Below, piece after piece: positions 47,001-53,190 of a stretch of DNA of 59,079 bases. The DNA is from JBAXTZ01 sp041666525 (GTDB taxonomy: Bacteria; Bacillota; Negativicutes; JBAXTZ01). The DNA lies in contig JBAYGT010000015.1 in the NCBI GenBank assembly GCA_041666525.1, forward strand, positions 1 to 59,079, written 5' to 3'. The notes beneath the pieces were generated by a model. That model had not been told where the DNA came from, did not search any database, and saw nothing but the letters and a program-made list of their open reading frames with translations. The stretch's first letter is position 1; each line of letters opens with the position of its first letter. The position numbers and the translations under genes were made by a program.

Positions 47001-47876
47001 CTGGTTTACCGTATTTCCGACGGTGTCATTCAATACTGCCGGAGCCGCGTCAGTAATAGTTACTGATTCGGATCCACCAACGAGCATCATTCCACCACTG
47101 GCATCGTCGATAACGATCTTACCCGCGTCAAGCTCTCCGGCTTCGATTCCCGAACCGTGTATTTCAATGAATTCATCAGCGTATATCGTTCCCTTGTTGA
47201 CAATCGCTGCTGCGCCTTTTGTGGCAACCGACATCCGTACGGCAAGAAAATCTTCATTGCTGATATTAACAGTACTCGCGACCAGACTGCCGACATTAAC
47301 CTGCGAACCTTGTGAAAACAATATACCGTTCGGATTGACAAGGATTACCTGCCCCTGCACTACTCCGTTATGTACCGCTGTCATCTGCCCGGCTATCTCC
47401 GACAACCCGTTCCCGACTACCCGATTCAGGACTGCGTCACCGGCATGTGCCATATCGAAATTAACTTTCGCAGCCGTTCCCACACTGAACGTCTGCCAGT
47501 CTGTCGAACCTTTGGCTTGCGTCACGTCCAGCACCACCTGCATCTGATGCGCAACTTCGTCACGCTGAATTGTCAGGTTCTGGACGTTTTGTTCTCCCGT
47601 CGGCAACTGTCCGGCATCCACCGCTTGCGCTCCGGTTTGCAGCGACACTACCATGCCGGCTGCCAACATCGCCGCCGCCCATTCTCTGGTATGTGCGCAA
47701 ACACCGGATTTTAACGCTGCCAGCTGAGCGTAGGCGGCTGATTTTGTTCGTTTACAGCCACCTGCCACCAGCCTCTTGCCAACTATTGCAACCTTGATAA
47801 CACTCTTTGCAAAACACATCATCCACTCCGGAATTATCCGGTTCATGTTCCTTCTTATCTTGCGGCTAATTTTCAT
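41058..47876 (-). CDS. Filamentous-haemagglutinin-like TpsA exoprotein with two TPS domains
   Basis: 2272 residues, secreted to the cell surface by two-partner secretion. It has a long extended signal peptide (about 85 residues, ending AGMVVSLQTGAQA), then a TPS domain at about 88-220 (NPNGILFSQGSQVNVGSLVAS) and a second TPS-like domain at about 300-420 (NSNGILFGSNARVNVGGIVAS). A very long beta-helix region follows, with repeats such as GNNIILDKAGNQ and GDLTQTSGRIST. Near the C-terminus is an MBG-like domain (about 2090-2190). The tail (LSDTRLSGEAKTG) shows no toxin domain, so it is more likely an adhesin than a contact-dependent inhibitor. GAGAGGA precedes ATG 47876. The transporter gene is 75 nt upstream. 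Confidence 0.92.
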   Translation of the reverse strand: MKISRKIRRNMNRIIPEWMMCFAKSVIKVAIVGKRLVAGGCKRTKSAAYAQLAALKSGVCAHTREWAAAMLAAGMVVSLQTGAQAVDAGQLPTGEQNVQNLTIQRDEVAHQMQVVLDVTQAKGSTDWQTFSVGTAAKVNFDMAHAGDAVLNRVVGNGLSEIAGQMTAVHNGVVQGQVILVNPNGILFSQGSQVNVGSLVASTVNISNEDFLAVRMSVATKGAAAIVNKGTIYADEFIEIHGSGIEAGELDAGKIVIDDASGGMMLVGGSESVTITDAAPAVLNDTVGNTVNQELPEGEAVVNGTFSFDRTTKTGDLTINQSSDKGIIDWQSYNVGETNTVEYVQPQATSAVLNRIVNNGGEYASKILGNVKANGQVFLVNSNGILFGSNARVNVGGIVASTLDILNDNFSAGNYTFKGNMNSADIFNYGNIETGKAAIVFAKHIGNTGTISGWGTVCFGALNEVKIVGLDGAGSTEVIAIEGQADTGISNTGKIRSDQKVALFADSITVVSGDLETSELKLSNSSPGTNILVDNEGAESENWLLIKPQTIIGGYDLAIGDRGLTEKLLYKSGLTTDSAGIAVLSAKQITVDESLGAYMRVQLFTDDLTVNGAAKISTGRENSNIYLSPATDNYIVDLGGVSGNAQALKITQALFDTLNPVRALILGDDDTTGVITSATIVYDRVVDIKSSGTVKFDNLLTVNGICVEAKALEINNALNAGQGLQLEVDLVSVAEHGSVVADWLSLLPKYTNQMDIQIGGQKVTTENTLSLSDDEIGRISTGSYKIGIVNPRFDNVELVNNIVIAGTIQANSVLLGTKYGKIIQQGGSKIIAGELSVTGAGISLNGNNRFGSLELGAENPTGEEYLIEIRNDNETVNISQFYAKGLSTAILNFSGEVTQDDDAPITVSKLILNKGSYNFRKSFDNKVDYLGGTAKAINFTDTEKICIAGEGISADKIVLTLPEGIEQKGSITTDSLDIFAVEGDIILDNTANTVRNAKLATGQEEDPATWKNIALRNKGMVNLTQVQGKDVDLYSSGDINVRGIKATGFKLTSGGAITQDNAAANAIVAGKLVVTAQKSDISLTAAGNQVNQVTLLTGSEDDPTSWRDITFVNKDDLALAASGNKEDKEAVRGTNINLKSAEGQIVMAEEEDGYEDNARIVAKSDVMLDAATDINLSKSNEINGTLNATAGQNIAFMGKDELRFGKIAAGKTVIIGAPKISAASADSSITAAKEEDEVIGLFTNELNLSNMNNGALDAGRVVFNAYSNNIGIDVGGDKKDGLLLTAADFAKCSDTVDTIQIGTVLEFKGNFIINPGDIRINESINLLSKNLTFLNYGNINQKAEAAVTVKGLQLASRTVQFDAAGNNVQSLAVVHVAPDVAEPANFVFRDDSGFVVNDVTMLLQGDSLQLISAGTVTQSGEIDTAKLVLSGSGDFEFGECKYQNVVAEISVDAAKADICLNNVLENEGEYTNVALKLGKISTSGDFYLSATADTSIEGAMTVGGKTVLEIKGNTDSGLVGDLTQTSGRISTGNLFVEAGNNIILDKAGNQIGVFGAKTRTQEGVEAAITLASTGNLVLDADGQLYAVDMRGPESEALGKLQLNINGNISQNKPVNIETAEINATDVILDYKPDYLATGNTIYRLYGSMQNLNLQVNPSTSYAFIIGDQGANLYVNGVTKISSGVDVIEEADKIETSKMTINARGRIGLMRMDNRIGEMTATAVTDLGFWGKGDTTLGSLVSVNGNMAIMIDGKITAAPNAAFMASNGSVGFVAKELDITQAAMVVAASNVMIANYNDDGESDPLYLGSKVSGSLSLNGDELEKIGFSKSGDRKLIFGFDNSGYVDSQPNSTSKIVINGTCIFGGMEQLNVQSIELNYRDSIELTENAGIFSVVPITINTRGDVNFVMADTEHNGLTNDLNINLLNGSYSGRQKHSINIDQQQKEDYCAKINITSLVCENNEDERLYNDLTLNLNNARSTSVTMQDGDDLKIGTIAAAGNISVNAQTANVLLNGSLSGANMVVDNAGAITLDSAKLTASGNVDLKTDGDFVVTGAGEITADRFRIFLGNVSNNKAIDIITAKPWYNYSGVESSIGSGNRFVYNQAASFTLAADNKTKVAQTANPPLTYMASGTWLHGGQEDGVISGVNLSTTATIASGAGAYPINISGGWTNYNYIFSYADGTLTVTPNQSFDNAVQAAQQAVNAANQGAVSIQSHKTAEPMVSPNEAQLLGGPLAAAEEQGAKLLNIVGEELPLNAADDELSDTRLSGEAKTG

Positions 47877-47951
47877 ATCGTCCTCTCAGTTTCTCCCGGT
47901 TTTCGTCCGAATCCCTGTCCAACTATCAGGGAATTTTATTATCTGAGCAAT

Positions 47952-49691
47952 CTAAAACAGTTTATACAGTCTGAACCACAACCGCGATGTCGATCCGTCG
48001 CTGCTGGCCGGGCTGCCCGGCATTATCCACGCATAATCTATCTTACCGCCATAATTACCGCCCTGCGTCAGGCTGATTCCGCAACCCAAATCGCCAAGCG
48101 CGGTCGTATTGGCGCCGCTATTCGGCAACGGGTTCTGATTGTACTGAACGTATCCGCCATCGACAAACAGATACGGCGTCATCACTCCAAGTTGCCGTTC
48201 CCAAGGATAATTTACCGAATACCGCAGCTCCGCTGTTCCCAGAATTCCCTGATCACCGCTCGCTTCACCCGGAGCATATGCCCTCACTGCATACGGACCG
48301 CCCAGAGTAATCTTGTCTGCCGAATTCAGATTTTTACCCGCGAGCTGACCGTTGCCGCTAACAAAGAACTGCAAGCGATCGGCAAGATAGCGGTAACTTT
48401 GGAAATTCGCAGTACCGTAGGTATATACACCGGTCATTCCTGCTTCCTGATATTTATTCTGCCACCAGGTGCTGCACCCGTTACTGCTGCCGAAATTGCC
48501 GATATTAAAATTTATTCCATACAGGTTGTAACCTCCGCCCAGCTCAGCATCATAAAAACTACCATCTAGCCCTATCATTCCTTCAACCGTGGAACGCAGA
48601 TTATCGGAATTCAAATTCGACGCCATATTATCCTTAAGATATTTGTAGCTTACCCCAAAATCCAGATTAAGGTTACTTATCCGCCCACGCTCAATCGGCC
48701 AATTGTAAGTTACCGCTCCGCTGGTCGCAGACCCTTTCGCTTCCAGCGCCGAAAAAATCGTGCCTAGCAAACTATAGTCTACTTGAGAAACACTGAAGTT
48801 TAGGTTACCGCCTAACCAGCCGTCCGGGATGTAGTAATTTACTGCGCCGGAATCAATTCCGTTTTGCCAGGAGTTGTTTATCCCGCCCATCAAGGCAACA
48901 CCCAGACTGTCACCGTACTTCGCAGGATTATTCCATGCGACATTCAGCATTCCCTGATACTGTCCGGTGGTAACATTGCCATAGTTATTGAAAAACACAT
49001 TGCCGCTTATTGCCGGGGTGCCATCGTCCGCAATCGCTATCAGCAAATCAGACACGCCTTTTGTTTTTGTAGCGTCAACAGACATCCTGGCAGCCGCGCC
49101 GGCAAGATCATTTATCCGTAACACTGTCCGGTCTAGTTCCTGCTTGTAAATTAACCCGCCTGAAGTTATTCCTTTACCAATCCGCGCCAGGATAACACCT
49201 TCGCCTAAAGCGCTGCTGTTTTTCAGGACGATTTTTCCGTACCGTCCGGGATACAACGCTACCTTCAGTGCACCATCTTTGTTCAGCTTTTGCTGCGGCA
49301 AAGACACCTGGGCAAGCAGCAACCCCTGTCCGCGCAGATATTCATCTATTATCTGCGTCATCAGTTTCAAATCGGCAATTTTGTTGCGCTTGCCTATATA
49401 ATCCGCGGCAATCAGATTTAACATTCTAGCATCTATTCCGTCCGCACCTTCCCAGATTATCGAACCGACAAATACTTCAGAACCGCCCTGTGCTGTTGTT
49501 TCCGGTTGATTACTGTTTACAACAATCTCGCTGTTCTTTTCTGGTTGCTGCGCAGTCTGATCGCTCTGCGCCAGCATATCGGCAAATTCCTGTAGCGCCC
49601 TGCCAGAATTCTGTGGCGGCACATCGGCCGCCAACACCGCACTCATTGCGGGAATTAAAAATAGCAGAACAATTACCAGTGTCTTCTTCAT
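47952..49691 (-). CDS. TpsB outer-membrane transporter (ShlB/FhaC type)
   Basis: 579 residues: signal peptide (VIVLLFLIPAMSAVLAAD), a low-complexity linker, a POTRA domain (about 65-145: VFVGSIIWEGADGIDARML ... YLRGQGLLLAQVSLPQQ) and a 16-strand-type barrel ending in SRLWFRLYKLF with the C-terminal Phe typical of outer-membrane proteins. It threads the adjacent TpsA protein across the outer membrane. The start may be ATG 49691 (MKKTLVIV) or 49703; the former fits a signal peptide better. Confidence 0.92.
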   Translation of the reverse strand: MKKTLVIVLLFLIPAMSAVLAADVPPQNSGRALQEFADMLAQSDQTAQQPEKNSEIVVNSNQPETTAQGGSEVFVGSIIWEGADGIDARMLNLIAADYIGKRNKIADLKLMTQIIDEYLRGQGLLLAQVSLPQQKLNKDGALKVALYPGRYGKIVLKNSSALGEGVILARIGKGITSGGLIYKQELDRTVLRINDLAGAAARMSVDATKTKGVSDLLIAIADDGTPAISGNVFFNNYGNVTTGQYQGMLNVAWNNPAKYGDSLGVALMGGINNSWQNGIDSGAVNYYIPDGWLGGNLNFSVSQVDYSLLGTIFSALEAKGSATSGAVTYNWPIERGRISNLNLDFGVSYKYLKDNMASNLNSDNLRSTVEGMIGLDGSFYDAELGGGYNLYGINFNIGNFGSSNGCSTWWQNKYQEAGMTGVYTYGTANFQSYRYLADRLQFFVSGNGQLAGKNLNSADKITLGGPYAVRAYAPGEASGDQGILGTAELRYSVNYPWERQLGVMTPYLFVDGGYVQYNQNPLPNSGANTTALGDLGCGISLTQGGNYGGKIDYAWIMPGSPASSDGSTSRLWFRLYKLF

Positions 49692-49755
49692 TCTTGCACC
49701 CATTCCTTTCGCTAATAGCCCGTTTCATCCCGTAATCCTTCCAGTCGATACTGTA

Positions 49756-50634
49756 TCAACCTCTTTCCGATTCATTTATGTCTGATTCAGGCAGCAGCGT
49801 TTTCCCCGCTATACTGTTTCGATAGCCGAAACCTGTATAGATAATAATACCGAGTACAGCCCAGGCGGTGAAAAACTCCCATGTCACCACCTGCAGGTTT
49901 ATCATCAAATAGCCGCAGGTAATCACCGCGAGCGGCATTATCACATATGCCGCCGGACAACGAAATGGCCGTTCAATTGCCGGCTTGGTCAGCCGCAACA
50001 CGAAGACGCCGACGGACGCGACAATAAACGCAAACAGCGTGCCAATGTTTACCAGCTCGGCAAGAATTTCGATTCTTACAAATCCGACTATGGTTGCGAC
50101 TACCATACCGATAGTAAGTGTCAACCGGTGCGGTGTTTTGTATTCCGGATGGATTGCGCCGATTTTCTGCGGCAGCAAACCGTCGCGCGCCATCGCAAGA
50201 AACAGCCGGATTTGTGCATACAGCAAGCCTAGTATTACCGCGGCGAGTCCGACGATTATGCCGATTCCGACCAACGCCGCGCCAAACCGGTAACCGGCTG
50301 CTGCCATAACCATAATGACCGGCGCACCGCCGCCCAGTTGTTTGTAGGGAACAACGCCGGTCATTACTGCTGTGACGATAACATACAGCAGGGTTGTGAC
50401 GATCAGCGTGCCGAGGATGCTGCGGGGAATGTCGCGCTGCGGGTTAGCGGTTTCTTCGGCGCTGTTGGCGATGATATCAAAACCGAGATAGGAAAAGAAC
50501 GCGAACGAGGCTCCGGTCATTACCCCCGACCAGCCATACGGCAAAAACGGAGTCCAGTTCGCCGGGTTGACGTGAGGCAGTCATAGGATGATGAACAAAC
50601 CGACTATCGACAGCTTGATGACAACGAGTATTTG
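49756..50634 (-). pseudogene. 5'-truncated amino-acid permease (APC family)
   Basis: The largest open part (stop at 49756, M at 50544) encodes the C-terminal two thirds of an APC transporter: FLPYGWSGVMTGASFAFFSYLGFD, EETANPQRDIPRSI and PRDG-like ARDGLLPQKIGAIHPEYKTPH, as in YfnA/CAT-type transporters. Upstream the same frame continues HVNPANWTPF and, beyond an in-frame TGA (50581-50583), VVIKLSIVGLFIIL. Homology then stops at about 50634, so the first four or so membrane segments are missing. It is inactive as annotated; translation from 50544 would give only a partial transporter. Confidence 0.8.
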
Positions 50635-50673
50635 GTCAAGATTTTGTCAACATTTCGTCAATAATTGTCGAGA
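50631..50673 (+). promoter_or_regulatory. Four GTC(A/G)A repeats at 11-bp phase
   Basis: TTTGGTCAAGA, TTTTGTCAACA, TTTCGTCAATA and AATTGTCGAGA follow one another with the GTC core spaced 11, 11 and 10 bp. OmpR/PhoB-class response regulators bind such head-to-tail boxes. A matching array lies upstream of the response-regulator gene at 55145-55177. Confidence 0.45.
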
Positions 50674-50686
50674 TGCATTAGGTAGT

Positions 50687-50708
50687 GTTTGTAAAATAAA
50701 CAGCTAAT
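50687..50708 (+). repeat. 22-bp direct repeat, left copy, flanking the pilin-like cluster
   Basis: GTTTGTAAAATAAACAGCTA plus AT. It matches 52691-52712 in the same orientation with one mismatch. Confidence 0.65.
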
Positions 50709-50801
50709 TAACAAATTACAAAGAAATTATTCGTTAGATTTCATATTTTTATCCTCTGTAGACAATCACGTTTTGCGAAAGCGATGTCGTCAAAAATCAG
50801 C

Positions 50802-51428
50802 TTAATTCCGTGATGAATTTATCGAGGTAAAAACTTCAATGTGCTGCGGTCTTACAGCACCAGAGCTGGTAGTAACAACAAAATCAACATATACCAAGTG
50901 TTCGCTCGTATTTGTAATCGCTGGAACACAAAATATTCCATTTCGATAATCATGCGTCCCTGTTGGATTGTCGACTGTTCGCATATCCACATCAGCCACG
51001 CCGATAGTTAATTGCACAGTGTTTTGTCCAGATGATTCGGCAGTCAGCTGATTCATTGCGCTTATAGTGCCCCACCAAAGCTGTCCGGGACAGGTACTGT
51101 CGGTCGGAAAATAGTAGCGATAACAATAAGTAGTCGTCGTCATACCGTTTGTTACGTTATATGTTAGTGATTGAGAGGTTGGAGCAAGAGAAGGAAAATA
51201 AGAAATTGCGTACGACGACGCGTCAGCTGTTTGCAGATTTCTCGTCAAATGATCGACGACCGTCCGCGCAGTCTGCTGGCTGTTACTGTAAGCATCGTTG
51301 GATTTCCAATAGTGCAATATAACGCTCGTCGCCGAAAAAACCACTGTTAATATCATCACTCCGACTCCTGAGCCGATAAGCAATCCGGCAAGCGTCACTC
51401 CACTTCGGTTGAGTAATTTTCTTTTCAT
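50802..51428 (-). CDS. PilW/GspJ-like prepilin-type protein with unusual cleavage motif
   Basis: 208 residues: short basic leader, then SGVTLAGLLIGSGVGVMILTVVF, a hydrophobic helix in the type IV pilin position, and a Cys-containing beta-rich C-terminal part (STCPGQLWW, NGIFCVPAI). The order of helix, NDAYSNSQQTARTVVDHLTRNLQ and a variable domain is that of minor pilins PilW/GspJ. At position +5 of the mature protein the usual glutamate is glycine (V-T-L-A-G), which is rare and may impair assembly. No clear ribosome site precedes ATG 51428. It is the last gene of a decayed minor-pilin cluster. Confidence 0.6.
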   Translation of the reverse strand: MKRKLLNRSGVTLAGLLIGSGVGVMILTVVFSATSVILHYWKSNDAYSNSQQTARTVVDHLTRNLQTADASSYAISYFPSLAPTSQSLTYNVTNGMTTTTYCYRYYFPTDSTCPGQLWWGTISAMNQLTAESSGQNTVQLTIGVADVDMRTVDNPTGTHDYRNGIFCVPAITNTSEHLVYVDFVVTTSSGAVRPQHIEVFTSINSSRN

Positions 51429-51483
51429 GTCATCTCAAATTTCGCTGCAGTCCGTTATTGTATGGATATCAAACCGGCTGCGT

Positions 51484-51861
51484 TTACCGTGATTGTTTTC
51501 GTTGCCGAACGACAGAAAACCTTATGGTTGTGGCAGTTCCCGCCACCGGAGCGCCATTACTGTCAAATTTAAAAGTTCCGGTTGAATCGGCAGTCGTGTT
51601 AGCCAGATAATTCACCGTATTTATTGTTACCGTTCCGTCTTGGACTGAACACGCAAGCGTTTCGACTGAAGCTTAATAATTCGTGTTTCCGCTAACATCG
51701 TTTTGCTGTATTTGAGATAAATCCGCCGCTAATTTCCGCGCTACCGTATCAAAATTCGTCGTTGTCTGCGATTCAGTTAAATTCAGCATAACTACCATTG
51801 ATAATATTTCAATTACCGCTAGTGCTATCAATAATTCAACCGACGTAAATCGCTTATTCAT
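51484..51861 (-). pseudogene. FimT/GspH-like pseudopilin interrupted by one stop codon
   Basis: The N-terminus NKRFTSVELLIALAVIEILSM is a prepilin helix with Glu at +5, but Arg replaces Gly at -1. The frame stops at TAA 51673-51675 after 62 residues, then continues in frame for 62 codons (SVETLACSVQDGTVTINTVN ... GTFKFDSNGAPV ... RFSVVRQRKQSR) with the beta-strand pattern typical of FimT/GspH C-termini. So it is one gene with a single nonsense change or a sequencing error. ATG 51861 overlaps the stop of a small upstream gene (ATGA). Confidence 0.7.
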
Positions 51862-52010
51862 AATGAAAATTCTGAACAGGTTTTTGATCTTCTTGGCGAG
51901 CCTTCGTTTTTTTCAACTATTCGTTCAATTTGATAAAACTTGTAATAGACATATCCTGTTAACGCAAGCATCGCGATATCTAAAAGTATTGTTGCTGTCA
52001 CGAGTTCCAT
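51858..52010 (-). CDS. 50-residue single-span membrane protein in the pilin-like cluster
   Basis: From ATG 52010, with AAGGAG 7 nt upstream, the frame reads MELVTATILLDIAMLALTGY followed by VYYKFYQIERIVEKNEG and a basic tail. It has one N-terminal membrane segment and a charged cytoplasmic part. Its TGA overlaps the ATG of the FimT-like gene, so it was translated with the cluster. No family recognised. Confidence 0.6.
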   Translation of the reverse strand: MELVTATILLDIAMLALTGYVYYKFYQIERIVEKNEGSPRRSKTCSEFSL

Positions 52011-52114
52011 GATTCACTCCTTAAATCCCGATGCTGCAATTTCCACACGTGTAATGTACGCCATTGCCACACTAACGTGCTTAACATCATTACCATCATC
52101 AGCACCGCCGGCAA
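51998..52114 (-). other. Short startless frame with a pilin-like hydrophobic segment
   Basis: An open stretch upstream of the 50-residue gene reads CGYVLPAVLMMVMMLSTLVW before WRTLHVWKLQHRDLRSES, like the start of a PilX/GspK-type minor pilin (G-Y cleavage site then a hydrophobic helix). A TAA lies directly before it and no ATG is in frame, so it is probably a decayed fragment. Confidence 0.25.
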
Positions 52115-52168
52115 AACATAGCCGCACTGATCAGCTTTGTCGCATTACCACGTTTTTTTGTGGGAAGG

Positions 52169-52645
52169 TTAATAGGTACATCGGAACGCATTAGAAACAC
52201 TTACAGTTCCTTTTCTTGTAGCACCTACCGCCGAAGGGTGATTCCAAACTACTTTTACAATGAATTCAGCTGAATAATATCCGGTTGCAGTAGTAGCTCC
52301 GCCGTACAACGGCATTTGTTGCCACTGAATTGTTGTTTGAAAAATAACGCCGTTTATTGAAATATCCACTGGAAACATAGTTGGAAGCAAGGGAGCTGTG
52401 TCAGATGCCCCGTCAAAATAATCCCAATTCATCGGAGGTCGCCAACTACATTTGGTCGGGAGCGATTGCACGGCAATTTCTGACATATATTTGTTGGCCA
52501 GCGCTGTCGCTACAACATATTCGCCCTCGCTGTTTATGGCGTCACGACTGCTGCTAAAGGAAAACACCAACGTTCCGAACATCAATGCCGCAACTCCTGC
52601 TGCAACCAGCGCTTCGACCAATAGATATCCCCTGTTTTTTTTCAT
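52169..52645 (-). CDS. PilV/GspI-like prepilin-type protein
   Basis: 158 residues. The leader KKNRG is followed by YLLVEALVAAGVAALMFGTLVF, a canonical prepilin helix with Gly at -1 and Glu at +5. ALANKYMSEIAV then leads to a C-terminal domain with two cysteines (TKCSWRPP and NAFRCTY). It fits minor pilin PilV/GspI. No prepilin peptidase, ATPase or secretin gene is in the window. The ribosome site is weak. Confidence 0.65.
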   Translation of the reverse strand: MKKNRGYLLVEALVAAGVAALMFGTLVFSFSSSRDAINSEGEYVVATALANKYMSEIAVQSLPTKCSWRPPMNWDYFDGASDTAPLLPTMFPVDISINGVIFQTTIQWQQMPLYGGATTATGYYSAEFIVKVVWNHPSAVGATRKGTVSVSNAFRCTY

Positions 52646-52690
52646 TTAGCTAAACCCGTAAACTAATTTTGAGTAAACCGACTAGATTAT

Positions 52691-52712
52691 GTTTGCAAAA
52701 TAAACAGCTAAT
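52691..52712 (+). repeat. 22-bp direct repeat, right copy
   Basis: GTTTGCAAAATAAACAGCTA plus AT, one mismatch from 50687-50708. It separates the pilin-like cluster from the ATP-grasp pseudogene. Confidence 0.65.
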
Positions 52713-52805
52713 CTATGCATAAGTTTAAAGGAAACTGAACTGACTGTATCGAATTAATCAAATATGAGTAAAAGACGACACGAATTAACCGATGATATTT
52801 TTCTT

Positions 52806-53190
52806 TCAAAAACTTTTGGCAAAATTCGCCTTGATTTCTGCGCGACAAGTACATATCGCCATTCCGTCCGACAATGCGCTTACGGTTGGTTTTATTACGA
52901 TTTTTTCAATCCGGATTGTTCGTACCAGTTCACAAGTTCGGCGAGACTATTTGAAGCAAATTGCCGGGCGCAGAGAGCGGTAAAGTTTTTCGATTAATGC
53001 TGCAATTCCACAGTCGGCGCGCAGGTTTTCCGCAAAAAAATCGTAGTCATAGCTTTTACCAATGTCAGGCAAAACATCTATATGCAGGTATATGCAGGCA
53101 GACAAAACCACGGCCTGCAACCCCTGCCGCCAGCAGCCACCCGTTAAAATAAGCTCCGACCAGAACGACTACTTCGCGCTGAAATATCAT
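52806..53190 (-). pseudogene. N-terminal remnant of an ATP-grasp ligase, coupled to the dehydrogenase fusion
   Basis: ATG 53190 overlaps the stop of the upstream fusion gene (ATGA). The frame REVVVLVGAYFNGWLLAAG looks like the pre-ATP-grasp start of bacterial ATP-grasp ligases, but stops after 41 residues. A 10-bp tandem duplication (TATATGCAGG twice, near 53080-53100) causes this: removing one copy restores VCLHIDVLPDIGKSYDYDFF and ALIEKLYRSLRPAICF, then past a TAG (52947-52949) SRRTCELV and IKPTVSALSD, which echo the SGVELAD and LPTNGTALS positions of such proteins. Homology ends near 52806, close to the right direct repeat, so the ATP-binding core is missing. Confidence 0.5.

Noticed and set aside
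47087..47341. Alternative frames inside the haemagglutinin gene
   Set aside because: Repetitive beta-helix coding sequence gives long shadow frames; none has a start signal or recognisable domain.
50729..50755. AGGA-N18-CGAAT on the minus strand after the PilW-like gene
   Set aside because: The spacing is outside the 16-17 bp seen in the six gene-linked copies, and it would drive only the truncated permease.
52729..52757. Another AGGA-N17-CGAAT match on the plus strand
   Set aside because: It lies antisense to the ATP-grasp remnant with no convincing gene downstream (the 77-codon frame at 52764 is a shadow of the pseudogene). About one such match is expected by chance.
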